NCBI GenBank assembly: GCA_014084085.1
Contig: NPFB01000091.1
Coordinates: 1-64,000, forward strand
DNA length: 64,000 nucleotides
Reading direction: 5' to 3'
Source: Hondaea fermentalgiana
Taxonomy: Eukaryota > Sar > Bigyra > Thraustochytrida > Thraustochytriidae
The notes below the pieces were generated by a model that saw only the letters and a program-made list of their open reading frames with translations, searched no databases and had not been told where the DNA came from. The translations under genes were made by a program, and so were the position numbers. Below, in pieces: positions 8,782-18,335 of the stretch (positions are counted from its first letter, which is position 1; each line of letters opens with the position of its first letter).

Positions 8782-10452
8782 ATGGCGGGCACCGCGGGCC
8801 TGCCGCCGACGCTGCCGTCCTCGAGACGCGGGGCGCGGTCGAGGGCGGCGCGAGGAGGAGGACCGGCAAAGAGGCCACGCCCGCGTCCGCGCGCCGCGGC
8901 GGCGCCGCAGCCGTCCAAGGTGGCGAGGTCCGAGCCTCCAGAGGAGAGGACCCCAGTCCCCGCGACGACCACTACTGCGCCTGAGACTGCGACAACACCA
9001 GCGACAGCAACAACGCCAACAGCAGCAGCGACAGCAGCAGCAGCAACAACAGATACAGCACCGGAGATAGCCTCTGAAGAAAATTCTTCGCCGACAACTT
9101 CGAGCTTGCCGGCTGCACCTACGACGCTTTCAGAAGATGGAGCCGCAGTGAGCACAGCACCCCCGATTCTGACTGCGACGATATCGTCTGTACCTGCCCC
9201 AGCAGCGCCTGAAGAGATCCAAGATCACCGACAAGGCCAAGACGAACATGCACAAGGCGAGCACGCGGTGTCCGGCAGTGCCTCTGCAATTCCTTCTCCG
9301 CCGCCAGCTGCAGAATCACAAACGCGTGCTGGGCACGAGGTCAGATCGCGGCTCTCGCGCCGATTGAGCAACAGCAGCGCCCGCACCGCATCAACTGCAG
9401 GTCATCCACATCCACACCCGCACCCGCATCCGCATCCGCAACCACATCCACACTCTCATTCGCAACGTCTGTCCAATCTATCCTCATTCACAGGAAATGG
9501 TATAGCAGGTGGAACAGGAGCAGGAGCAGCGGCAGTGCCCGCTTCGAGCGTGTCTGTTGTCGAGACGAGCAGCGAGCCAGCTGACCCCAATGACTTGAGC
9601 AAGCTGCCCATGAAAGCATTCCTCCGCAACAGACCCAAGGGGGTCCCAGCCCCGAGTGGCGTGCGGAGGCGGGAATTGCAGCGTGCCAAGCGGGCTGAAA
9701 TGAAGCGACTCCGTGCAATGGGCATCGATCCTCAAGAGGCGGAACGCAAGATTAAAGAAGATGCCGAGAGAGCGAAAGCGGAAGCCGAGCGCGAGGCGGC
9801 CAAGCCCCGCGCCCCCAAGGCCACAATCAAGAATGGCAAGCTCGTCCTCGATGAAGAAAGCATCGTGTGGCGGCCCAAAGTGCAAGAGGTCAATGAGCTT
9901 GCCGTTCAGGATGACGAGGGCCACCGCATCACGTCACAGTCCTACTCGAAGCGCCAGGGTGGACCTCGCTGGACCGAGGAGGAAACGCGCATCTTTTACA
10001 TGGCCCTGCGACAGTGCGGCCAGGATTTTTCCATGATCGCGGCGTTTTTTCCCAAACGTACGCGGAAGCAGATTGCCAAAAAGTATAAGCGCGAGGAGCG
10101 GCAGCGACCTGATCTCGTTGAACGTGCTCTGGACCGCAGCATTGCTCTCCCTCTTGAGATGGAGGCGCTCGAGCCCAATTTGCTCAAGGACGTGCAGCAG
10201 TTCGAGGCCCAGTTGGAGAAACGCGGCATGGAACCCGCTGCCACGCTCGAGGATGCCATCAATAACGTTGGTTTCCCTGCTGATGCTGCTGAGGACGGCG
10301 CAGAGGAAGAAGGGAAGGATGCGACCTCCTTTGAGACTGACGGGAACGGTGGCCGGAATGAAGACAACGATGAAGACGGGGATGAGGACGAGGACGAAGA
10401 AGACGAAGATGATGATGATGATGGGAACGACGATCTCGACTCCGCGCTCTAG
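8782..10452 (+). CDS. BDP1: TFIIIB subunit B'' (BDP1)
   Basis: A 556-residue protein starting at the first in-frame ATG. The N-terminal ~300 residues are low-complexity (Pro/Arg, Thr/Ala and a His-Pro run at ~208-228). Residues ~394-445 form the BDP1 SANT domain: RWTEEETRIFYMALRQCGQD is followed by FFPKRTRKQIAKKYKREE, which is diagnostic of BDP1 rather than other Myb/SANT proteins. Upstream basic helices (KAFLRNRP, RRRELQRAKR) and the segment ending IVWRPKVQEV agree with the family. The C-terminus is acidic. BDP1 joins TBP and BRF1 to form TFIIIB, which recruits RNA polymerase III to tRNA, 5S and U6 genes. Confidence 0.92.
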   Translation: MAGTAGLPPTLPSSRRGARSRAARGGGPAKRPRPRPRAAAAPQPSKVARSEPPEERTPVPATTTTAPETATTPATATTPTAAATAAAATTDTAPEIASEENSSPTTSSLPAAPTTLSEDGAAVSTAPPILTATISSVPAPAAPEEIQDHRQGQDEHAQGEHAVSGSASAIPSPPPAAESQTRAGHEVRSRLSRRLSNSSARTASTAGHPHPHPHPHPHPQPHPHSHSQRLSNLSSFTGNGIAGGTGAGAAAVPASSVSVVETSSEPADPNDLSKLPMKAFLRNRPKGVPAPSGVRRRELQRAKRAEMKRLRAMGIDPQEAERKIKEDAERAKAEAEREAAKPRAPKATIKNGKLVLDEESIVWRPKVQEVNELAVQDDEGHRITSQSYSKRQGGPRWTEEETRIFYMALRQCGQDFSMIAAFFPKRTRKQIAKKYKREERQRPDLVERALDRSIALPLEMEALEPNLLKDVQQFEAQLEKRGMEPAATLEDAINNVGFPADAAEDGAEEEGKDATSFETDGNGGRNEDNDEDGDEDEDEEDEDDDDDGNDDLDSAL

Positions 10453-11077
10453 ACGAATCGTCCGGCCCTCATTTCTATTCTACTCGCTCCGGCGAGTCGT
10501 CCGCCAAGGTCTTTTGCGGCAGGGTGGACCGCTGTCAAAGACCTTTTTCCCCCTGACTAGCCTTTTTGCCTATTCGTATGCTCATAACGTGAAGCTGGTG
10601 ATCGATCTTATCAGACCTAACTCCCTGCACTCTTCGCTCACCCAGGTCCCTGCCCGGGCCTAGCCGCTGCTCCCGCTCCTGCTCCTGCTCCTGCTCCTCC
10701 TGCTCCCGCACAGCACAGCACAGCACAGCAGGCAGAAAGTAGGTGCGTCCCAGCCGCACAGACACAGGGTGAGCGCTGCAGCAGTAGTCCAGCCTGCTGC
10801 TCCCTGCTGCAGCTGCAGCTGCTGCTGCGCAGTGTCCGCGCGCCCGCGAACGGGCAGCTCGGGCGGGCCGAGGCGAGGCCGCCAGAACGCCAGTCGCCGA
10901 CGGCCGCGCGCGAGCGAGCACGCCCGGCGCGAGCTGCTCGCCCGTCGGTCGGTGTCCGCGCGTGTCGAGCGCGCGTCGACGTCGACGTCGGGGACGGAGG
11001 AGGCGAGAGCAGCTCGGATCAGAGCAGACCAGGATTAGATTGGATTAGATCGAAGGCGCGACAGCGGACTGGCGACG
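10453..11077. other. BDP1-AFG1 spacer with repeat tracts
   Basis: 625 bases between co-directional genes. It contains the GCTCCT hexamer tract and CACAG pentamers listed separately, then strongly GC-rich sequence with GTCGAC repeats near 10978-10996. No gene is seen. Confidence 0.6.
10669..10731. repeat. (GCTCCT)n followed by (CACAG)n
   Basis: Five hexamers of GCTCC[C/T] and a broken sixth run from 10669 to 10707, followed directly by a CACAG pentamer run to 10731. It lies ~350-410 bases upstream of the AFG1-type ATPase start codon. Confidence 0.9.
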
Positions 11078-12955
11078 ATGCTCGCGCGTGGCGCGCTCGG
11101 CGCGCGGGGAGGGCTCGCGGCGGCGGTGGCGGCGGGACGCGCGCAGACGGCGTGGACGCGCGCGCTGAGCGGCGGCGCGGTGACGGCGCTGTACGAGTCG
11201 CGCGTGGAGAAGGGGATCATCAACGATGACCCCAGCCAGCGCGTCGCGTGCGCGCACCTCGACAGGGTCTACGAGGACGTGCTCGCCTTCGAGGAGGGCC
11301 GCCACGAGAGGCTGGACATGTGGAAGCGCGAGCGCCGCGCCGCCATCGAGGCGGACGCCAAGGCCGCCGAGGAGGAGCAGGCCAAGTCTTCCGGCTGGTT
11401 CGCCAAGCTCTTTGGCAAGACGCGGCACGAGGGCGGCGCCGCCGGCGCGGCCAAGGCCGAGGCCGCCAAGCGCGAGGAACAGGCTGCGCGCTCCAAGCTC
11501 AACGCCGTCAAGGCCATCGAGGCGCCCCAGAGCCTGTACATGTATGGTGGGCCTGGCAGCGGCAAGACGTACACGATGCACTTGCTCTACGACGTGCTCG
11601 AGATCCCCGGCAAGCGGCGCGTGCATTTCCACGAGTTCATGCTGCAGGTGCACCGCATGCTGCATTCGCTGCAGCAGCGCGGCTTCAAAAGCGACGAGAT
11701 GATCGAGCGCTGCGTGGATGCCCTCTACGAGGAGGGCTGGGTCTTGTGCTTTGACGAGTTCCAGGTCACCGACATTGCCGACGCCATGATCATCCGCCGT
11801 CTTTTTGACTCACTTCTGGCGCGGGGCGTCGTTGTCGTTGCCACTAGCAACCGCGCTCCCTCGGAGCTCTACAAGAACGGCATTCAGCGTGATCTCTTTG
11901 TCCCTTTTATTGAAGACGTGGAAAAGAACTGGGAGGTTGTCAACGTGCAGTCCGAGACGGACTACCGCATGGTGACCCTTGAGGCTCTCGACAAGAAGAA
12001 AAAGAAGAAGAAGCAGCAGCAAAGAGAACAAGAAAAGGACGGCGGTGAGGCCGGCAAAAGCAAAAAGGACGATGAAGAAGACGACACCAAAGTTTACTTT
12101 ACAACGAGCGGCGGCGTCGGCGGCGCAGCGCAGTTCGAGCGTCTCTTTGACTCGTACACCAAGGGCAACGTGCTGCAAAACAGCTCGCTGAGCGTGCAGG
12201 GCCGGAAAATCAAAATTCCCGAGGCCGCGCGGAACGAGGACGTGGCCCGGTTTTCCTTTGACGATCTCTGCGGAAAGCCCATGGGCGCCGCCGACTATTA
12301 CGCAATTGCCTCGACATTCCACACCATTTTTGTGGACCAGGTACCGGTGATGCGTCTTAATATGATCAACCAAATCCGCCGATTTATCACCATGATCGAC
12401 ACCTTTTACGACCAGAATGTAGTGGTCGTGATTGGGGCCGAGGCCCCTATGGGAAAGCTGCTGGACCGCGGCGACGTTATGGGCGAAGACGATTCGTCGA
12501 AGATCGCCGATCAGATCCAAGAGGTCGACATCATTGGCGACGCTGCCTATGTGCCCGCGCGGTCGAACATTGACGAGATCTTTGCCTTTGACCGCACCCT
12601 CTCGCGTCTCCACGAAATGCAGCGCGCAGACTACCTTCAGCGCGGCCGTGAGCGGGCCAAGCAGGGCTCCTCACCGGTCCGCTTTCTCAGTCAGTTCGAG
12701 CACGAGTCGCTGAGCAAGGGAGATATTGGTGCGCTCTGGGACCGCTACGACCTCAATGGCGACGGCGTGATTGACAACAAGGAGCTCAAGGCCATCTTGA
12801 CGGACATCACCTTGTTTCGCTCGGGCCATCGCCACGTCCCGGAAGAGGTTTACTCTGCAACGCGACAAGCGCTCGCGCCGCAGGGCGACGAGGTCATCTC
12901 CAAGGACGACTTTTACGCCTATTTCTCCAAGTATGGCCTGTCCACGCGCGGCTAG
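11078..12955 (+). CDS. AFG1/LACE1-type mitochondrial AAA+ ATPase with C-terminal EF-hand
   Basis: A 625-residue protein. The N-terminus is Ala/Arg/Gly-rich, like a mitochondrial presequence. Walker A GGPGSGKT is at 157-164 and Walker B (LCFDEFQVTD) at ~223-232; FDEFQVTD is a hallmark of AFG1/ZapE proteins. A Lys- and Asp/Glu-rich insert (~306-335) splits the ATPase, and the AFG1 C-terminal part resumes at FDDLCGKPMGAADY. After ~525 an extra segment carries a canonical EF-hand loop, DLNGDGVIDNKE (558-569), with acidic or Asn ligands at positions 1, 3, 5 and Glu at 12. Known AFG1 proteins help degrade or dislocate inner-membrane proteins such as respiratory subunits. The EF-hand suggests calcium control; that is inference. 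One uninterrupted frame supports a true fusion. Confidence 0.9.
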   Translation: MLARGALGARGGLAAAVAAGRAQTAWTRALSGGAVTALYESRVEKGIINDDPSQRVACAHLDRVYEDVLAFEEGRHERLDMWKRERRAAIEADAKAAEEEQAKSSGWFAKLFGKTRHEGGAAGAAKAEAAKREEQAARSKLNAVKAIEAPQSLYMYGGPGSGKTYTMHLLYDVLEIPGKRRVHFHEFMLQVHRMLHSLQQRGFKSDEMIERCVDALYEEGWVLCFDEFQVTDIADAMIIRRLFDSLLARGVVVVATSNRAPSELYKNGIQRDLFVPFIEDVEKNWEVVNVQSETDYRMVTLEALDKKKKKKKQQQREQEKDGGEAGKSKKDDEEDDTKVYFTTSGGVGGAAQFERLFDSYTKGNVLQNSSLSVQGRKIKIPEAARNEDVARFSFDDLCGKPMGAADYYAIASTFHTIFVDQVPVMRLNMINQIRRFITMIDTFYDQNVVVVIGAEAPMGKLLDRGDVMGEDDSSKIADQIQEVDIIGDAAYVPARSNIDEIFAFDRTLSRLHEMQRADYLQRGRERAKQGSSPVRFLSQFEHESLSKGDIGALWDRYDLNGDGVIDNKELKAILTDITLFRSGHRHVPEEVYSATRQALAPQGDEVISKDDFYAYFSKYGLSTRG

Positions 12956-13307
12956 GCCTGCGCGTGTGCGAACAGTCAATTTCTATACGCGAATGGGCCC
13001 GAGAAACCAATGCCTTGCATGTTGAATGAGCTTGTGCGCCTGGTAGCACGTAGACGAGCTCGGCTGCTACGGCGGCCTTTCAATATCATACCGTGCCATA
13101 CCATACCGTATCGAATCGAATCGAATGAAATGAAATGGTGGCGCGCATGTGCATGCAAAATAAGTGGGCGCATCTGTTGACGATGCTAAAAAAAGAAAGA
13201 GAGAAGCAATTGCGGAGCAAAGCCTGGTGGACACGCACGCACGCACACACACTTATGCGGACTCTGGTCCCTCATACGCATCCGGTTCTTTTTTTTTTCT
13301 CTCTTGC
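12956..13307. other. convergent 3' spacer with microsatellites
   Basis: 352 bases between convergent stops. It contains CATAC- and CGAAT-type pentamers (about 13086-13136), an ACGC/ACAC run near 13229-13252 and a T-tract at 13289-13299. No gene is seen. Confidence 0.6.
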
Positions 13308-14078
13308 TCAGACGTTTCGCTTCATCATTTCACCGAGCATGCATACTTTTTCGAGTAGTCGCGTCGCTCGTACAACCTCACCCTCGTAGTGCGCGTGGTC
13401 AAAGCGCATACTAAATTGAATCACCAGATAGGTCCCGACGACTACTTTTTGCACAAGCAGCCGCGAGGCTCGCGTTGGCGTTGACTCGAGCCACACCGCA
13501 TTGGCGGAATCTTGTCGAAGCGACATGATATCGGTCGCCGCGCTAATGAGCGGCTTGAGATTGGCCAAGACGCCGAACTGGTCGACCTCCCCGGTCGAAT
13601 AGCTGATACAAGAGTCCCCGACCCGGGGGTCCTCCTTGACGAGCAGAGCCAAGACCACTGCTCGATTTCGCTTTAGCTCGTCCAAAACGGGCCTGCCCGT
13701 ATCCTGAATCACGGAGGAGAGCTGGAACTGAAAGTCCTGGAAGGCGTTTTGATTGAGGCCGATGCTCTTGAGGTCGTTGCGATAATTGTTCAAAAACGCT
13801 CCAAGGATCTCTGTCGCGAGCAGCTTGCCGAATTCTTCGCCGTCGTCGCAGTCATGGAAAAGCACGCAAAAGACCGTCTTGGGCTCGTTGCCTACGATTG
13901 TGATGGCTAGCTTGCTAAATTCCATATACGAGAGCTGCAGCCCCGTCGTCTGCTTCGCCTTCTCCAGCATGGCCGTGATCACCGACCCGAGAAGCCTCGG
14001 CTGCTCGGCGGCGTTCACGAACTCTTTCGAGAACAGCAGCAGCCCGCTCGAGCTGATGACCAGCACGTTGCGCAGCAT
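13308..14078 (-). CDS. longin-like domain protein of unknown function
   Basis: A 256-residue protein with an ATG start at 14078. The first ~120 residues have the pattern of a longin/roadblock-type fold: a hydrophobic strand at the very N-terminus (VLVISSSGLLLFSKEF), then helix and strands (LSYMEFSKLAITIV, KTVFCVLFHDCDDG). Proteins starting this way are usually small trafficking or GTPase-regulator subunits. The second half (~120-256) is mixed alpha/beta without a motif I can name. I do not recognise the orthologue. No signal peptide or membrane span is seen. It is convergent with the AFG1-type gene and is followed on the same strand by the GT28 gene. Confidence 0.7.
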   Translation of the reverse strand: MLRNVLVISSSGLLLFSKEFVNAAEQPRLLGSVITAMLEKAKQTTGLQLSYMEFSKLAITIVGNEPKTVFCVLFHDCDDGEEFGKLLATEILGAFLNNYRNDLKSIGLNQNAFQDFQFQLSSVIQDTGRPVLDELKRNRAVVLALLVKEDPRVGDSCISYSTGEVDQFGVLANLKPLISAATDIMSLRQDSANAVWLESTPTRASRLLVQKVVVGTYLVIQFSMRFDHAHYEGEVVRATRLLEKVCMLGEMMKRNV

Positions 14079-14833
14079 CGCCCTCGGGCCCGGGTGGCCG
14101 CCGTCGCCTCTGCCTCTGCCTCCGCCGCTGGAGCCCGCGCTCGGACGGGCTGGGGTGGCGGGTCGGGGTGGGTCGAGTCTCGCTCGTCTCGCTCGTCTCG
14201 CTCGCCGGCCTCGCTCGCCAGCTCGGGTCCGAGCCGGACTACGTCGCTGCTCCGCGCGCGTGCGCGCCTCCCTGCGCGGCCTGCGCTTCCCTGCGTCTGC
14301 CGCGCCGGCCTCCCGTCGAGCCTCGCAAAGAGCGCAAACGGCGACTGCAACCTCGTCCTCGTCTCCCTCACGTCATCCAAACCTGCTCCTCTGCTCGCGG
14401 GTGTCTTTCACCCTCTCTCTCCCGCTTCTCATCGAGACTTGCAGGGAGGGGGGTTGGGGAGAATGGGTTGCGCGCTCAGGATGCAGGATGGGCAGAGCTC
14501 CCAGGAAGGACCAACGACCTTATGGCCCAAGAAAAGGATCATCATAGAAAGGTTGTCGCTGGAGAGACGTGGACAGCTGGCCTCCTTGACAATGCAGCGA
14601 AACAGAGATCGAACCGCTCAGGAAATGACTTGGCGTCCTTGCCCGCATTCTGGACACCCTCCAAGATCTGAAAGCGCTTCAAGGGAGAGCGATATGATGG
14701 ATTGATTGATTGGTTGATTGCAAGCTTCAAGGTGTGCCTCGTCTTATGGTTTAAAGATTGGTTGCTACAAAAGAAAATCTAGCATAGATACGGGCCCGAT
14801 GGGGAAGGCGAATGGAGAAATTTTCACCGCTTA
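14079..14833. other. spacer between two minus-strand genes
   Basis: 755 bases. It holds a TCTCGCTCG-type run near 14175-14215 and a GATT run near 14696-14720. Several short frames cross it, but none has domain-like sequence. It probably contains the longin gene promoter and the GT28 gene 3' UTR. Confidence 0.55.
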
Positions 14834-17800
14834 TCAGGCAAAATTGATGGCCGAAGCCGCCAGCGGAGACCCGTGATCGGACGCAAGCGTTGCGACCTCG
14901 TCCGAGTCCGAAGTGTGCGTGGCACTGTGGTCGTCATGGTGAACCGCAGTGCCGTGACTGCTGTTGCGACGATGGCCATTCACGGGAGACGGCAGATGGA
15001 CGAGCTTGCCAAAAGCCTTGGACACAGAACCTCTCGAACCCCGAGAGGATACCGAGTGTCCGCGGGACCGAATGCGGCGATGCCTCCGGGTCCTTCGCGT
15101 CGAAGAGGTCCCTGGCGCAGGGAAAGCTGCTGCAGCTGCCGAGCGAAAAACCTCGGCATTCTCCTCCACGCCGTTCGACATGCCCTCGATACCGCCAGGA
15201 AACATGGTATCGGCGATCTCGCGAGCCTTCTTTTTCCACGCCGAGTCCGGGGCGAGCGCCTTGGGAAGAATGTCGAGAATCGTGTCGTTAAAGTCTGAAA
15301 TGTGTACCGGGGGCGGGCCAACGCCTAGCGCGTGGATCCGCGTGCCCCAGAATCGCTGGTCCAGCAAGAGAACACCCGTAACCATGCACGGGATCCCGGA
15401 AGCGAGAGCCTCGGCCGTCGTTCCTAAGCCCCCGTGAATGACGAGAAAGTCGAGGCGAGGGAAAAGTCGAGAAAATGGCGCACCACCCACGATGATGAGT
15501 CGTTTGTCCTTGGCGTACTCCTCCGCACGCGCTTCCTGACTTTGGTCGCGCTGCTCATCGTCGGGGCGATTACCCACGAGTGCGATGATACACGGCTTGT
15601 AGCCGCCGGGACACTTGTCGAGAATGTGCAGGGCAGATTGCAGAATCTTGATACGCGTCACCGGCATGGAGCTAAAGCAGATGCACATGACGGGATACTC
15701 GCGGTCACGGGCGCTTTGGATAAAATCTTCGATTTCATCGCTGAGCGGGGGAACTCCCGAAGTGCGCAAAAAGATAAAGTCTGACATGCGCGTGGACACG
15801 GGCCAGTCAGGCGGCTTGCCGCCGAAGGCCTCCTCTTTGATGGGCACGACGATGGGAAACTTGCGGTCGACAATAACCTCAAAGTCATTTTTGCCGTCAA
15901 ACGAACGCGAAATTCCTCTGCGCCTGTACATGTCGTCGAGCCGGGAGGTAAAGAGGTTATTTTCCATGAGCCGCTTGATGCGCCGAAAGGTCTCGTGGCC
16001 CTCGAGATCAAATGCGGACAACTCCGAGGCGTCGGCATCTGTAACTCGACGCAGAGGTGTGATGGGTGTGTACGACTTGGATGGTAGACATGTGGGCTGA
16101 AGGAAGAAACCAATCATGGGAATCCGGAGCGCCTCGCTGATGATGAACGCCAAGTTGGCCGTCGTAAAGGTATAGCACAAAAAGTCGGGTTGCAGCCGCT
16201 TTGCCCAGTAGAAAAAGGCAGGTTCCGAATCAAAGAACTCGCGCTCCATGCGCGCAAGCATGGCGGCCTGCATCAGCCGCAGCTTGGTATTCACGGCCCA
16301 TTTGGCAATGGGTTTCGCGATGCGCGCCTCCGTATCACCCCCGCTTGGCACAAAGTGGATGCTACCGCGTTCCACGTCGCAATACTTTTCAATGAGTGGC
16401 TTGTAGCGCATTTCCGTGCAAATGTAGATTTCCCACTCGAAACATTCTGCAAGGCCGCGAGCTAGCGCGATGAACGGCTGCACATCACCGCGCGTGCCCC
16501 GTGAAATAACCAGCAGACGCCGCGATCCCGAGACATCATTACGCACAGGCAGTGCATCTGTGTTTTCCTCGAGTTCACTCTCTGCCTCGTGGTCGGTATC
16601 CTGATCATGATCTCCTTCTGCGGAATTGGCGTGTTCTTTGAGATACTCTTCGCCCGATGCCTGCACGAGCGGAGGACCGTCGCTCTCATCTTTCGACTCG
16701 AAACGCTCATGATCGCCAATGCTGTCATCTTCGTAGTCTACCTCTTCTTCTTCTTCTTCTTCTTCTTCTTCTTCGTCGTCGTCTGTACGACTGTCCTCGA
16801 GGGTGGCGAGGAGATGATTGTTCTCGTCGAGAGAGTCTCGGTAGACGGACTCTTCGTCGGAGATGTCCTCGGAAAGAAGCGTTGCGTGGGTCGACATGGT
16901 CATGTAAGACGCGTGCGAAGAGTCCGAGTTCTCGGACATGGCATCCGGGTCGACGACCGCAACGCTACGATCGACGATTCCTCCGTCCTTCTCCTTCTCG
17001 TTCTCCTTCTCGGTCTCGGCCGTGTTGGTCTTCCCTTCATCATCAGCAGCAGCAATCGCATCAGCATCGCTCTGGGGCCGTTCCTCGTTACCACTTTCGT
17101 CTGCGCTCTCTTCCTCTTCTTCGTCGGCCTTGGCAATAGCGCGAGCTTCATCTGCTAATTGTTGGATCCCGCCCTTGGGCGAGGCCGCCGTGGCGCCTTC
17201 CGAGGCAGCGAAATTGCCGACCGAGAGTGCGAACTGCTGTGGACTAAGCATAGGGGCGCGCTTACGCGACTCAATAGCGCGAATGCACAGAGTCGTCGGA
17301 TTTTGCAGCTTGCGATCAAAGATGGGGACTCCGAGTCCTGAAAAGAGCCAAAGTTCGGGCATCTCTCTACGCTCCATCAAGTCCTTGACAGGGATGAGCG
17401 TGCGGCCGATCTTGTGCCTTGCCGTCTCGAGCAGGTAGCTTCTGTACGCACTCAGCTTGATGACGTCTGTGACATTCGCATTTTCCACGACGACGCGCAG
17501 GTTGAATGTGTGATGGCCATTATGACCCCGGTCCGCCCGGGTTTCGATTTTGCCACGGCGACGGTGGCCATTGCCGTCGTAGACATTGATGCGAACAAAG
17601 ACACCATTGCTCGAGCTGAGGAGGGTCTTGTCGTCTGGCGCGACGTGGTCCGCGCCCTCGAGCACAAAGGACAGTTCCATGAGATTCTTTTCGTCCACGT
17701 CAGTGTCAAACTCGTACCGAACGCGCTTTTCGATGCAGGCCATGTTGTGAAACTCCTCGCGTTCCTCGCGTTCTGCCGAGGTCGTGTCCTCGATGTCATC

Positions 17801-18022
17801 ATGAGCATCATCCTCGTCGTCGCTCGGCACGTCGCTCCGGGTGGCTGGTGTCTGCGGACTTGTTGGCTGCAGCGGGCCCGGCGCCGACGACGTCTCGAGC
17901 ACCTCGTCCTGGGTCCGCGTGATCTCTTTGAGCCCGATCTCCTGCGGTGCCTTGCCGTCCGGCGCTGCGTACGCCGCCAGCTTTCGGTCTCTATCGCTCA
18001 CGCTCGAGCAGCAGTTGCCCAT
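14834..18022 (-). CDS. sterol glucosyltransferase-like GT28 enzyme with N-myristoylation signal and C2-like domain
   Basis: A 1062-residue protein. The start is placed at MGNCCSS (18022), a classical N-myristoylation motif followed by palmitoylatable cysteines. The frame is open further upstream, but only through a GGAAAT repeat and low-complexity sequence. Residues ~93-255 resemble a C2-type beta-sandwich (VFVRINVYDGNGH, ELWLFSGLGVPIF). A long acidic stretch (~280-490) precedes the glycosyltransferase, which begins at ~500 with VISRGTRGDVQPF, the GT28/UGT80 signature. The C-terminal nucleotide-sugar half has PRLDFLVIHGGLGTTAEAL (~855-875) and a DQRFW motif. Atg26/UGT80 enzymes transfer glucose from UDP-glucose to the sterol 3-hydroxyl. 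The C-terminal ~90 residues are basic and Ser-rich. The acceptor is inferred, not shown. Confidence 0.85.
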   Translation of the reverse strand: MGNCCSSVSDRDRKLAAYAAPDGKAPQEIGLKEITRTQDEVLETSSAPGPLQPTSPQTPATRSDVPSDDEDDAHDDIEDTTSAEREEREEFHNMACIEKRVRYEFDTDVDEKNLMELSFVLEGADHVAPDDKTLLSSSNGVFVRINVYDGNGHRRRGKIETRADRGHNGHHTFNLRVVVENANVTDVIKLSAYRSYLLETARHKIGRTLIPVKDLMERREMPELWLFSGLGVPIFDRKLQNPTTLCIRAIESRKRAPMLSPQQFALSVGNFAASEGATAASPKGGIQQLADEARAIAKADEEEEESADESGNEERPQSDADAIAAADDEGKTNTAETEKENEKEKDGGIVDRSVAVVDPDAMSENSDSSHASYMTMSTHATLLSEDISDEESVYRDSLDENNHLLATLEDSRTDDDEEEEEEEEEEEVDYEDDSIGDHERFESKDESDGPPLVQASGEEYLKEHANSAEGDHDQDTDHEAESELEENTDALPVRNDVSGSRRLLVISRGTRGDVQPFIALARGLAECFEWEIYICTEMRYKPLIEKYCDVERGSIHFVPSGGDTEARIAKPIAKWAVNTKLRLMQAAMLARMEREFFDSEPAFFYWAKRLQPDFLCYTFTTANLAFIISEALRIPMIGFFLQPTCLPSKSYTPITPLRRVTDADASELSAFDLEGHETFRRIKRLMENNLFTSRLDDMYRRRGISRSFDGKNDFEVIVDRKFPIVVPIKEEAFGGKPPDWPVSTRMSDFIFLRTSGVPPLSDEIEDFIQSARDREYPVMCICFSSMPVTRIKILQSALHILDKCPGGYKPCIIALVGNRPDDEQRDQSQEARAEEYAKDKRLIIVGGAPFSRLFPRLDFLVIHGGLGTTAEALASGIPCMVTGVLLLDQRFWGTRIHALGVGPPPVHISDFNDTILDILPKALAPDSAWKKKAREIADTMFPGGIEGMSNGVEENAEVFRSAAAAAFPAPGTSSTRRTRRHRRIRSRGHSVSSRGSRGSVSKAFGKLVHLPSPVNGHRRNSSHGTAVHHDDHSATHTSDSDEVATLASDHGSPLAASAINFA

Positions 18023-18282
18023 GGTGGGCAGAGGAGCTGGGCACCTTCGTCGCCGTCCTCGCCGTCGCCGCAGGTCAATTTCGAACCGCGATGCCGCGCC
18101 GAGGCCCTGCCGATCGATGGATCGAATCTGCCTGCGTGCCTCTCTGCCTGCCTGCCTGCCCGCGGGCCTGCCGCCGCCTGCCTGCGAGTCCGCGGGCGGG
18201 TCCCGCCGTCCGGGGCTCGGCCGCGTCCCTCGCGGCTTCAGGTCTGCGGCCTCCGACTCACCGCGCTCGGCACGGCCACGTT

Positions 18283-18335
18283 GAAATGGAAATGGAAATG
18301 AAAATGAAAATGGAAATGGAAATGGAAATGGAAAT
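18283..18335. repeat. (GGAAAT)n hexanucleotide tandem tract
   Basis: About eight units of GGAAAT or GAAAAT, 260-310 bases upstream of the GT28 start codon on the minus strand. Reading through it gives an artificial Phe-Pro/Phe-Ser run. Confidence 0.92.

Noticed and set aside
11810..12613. Minus-strand frame opposite the AFG1-type ATPase
   Set aside because: Shadow of the real gene, with no recognisable domain.
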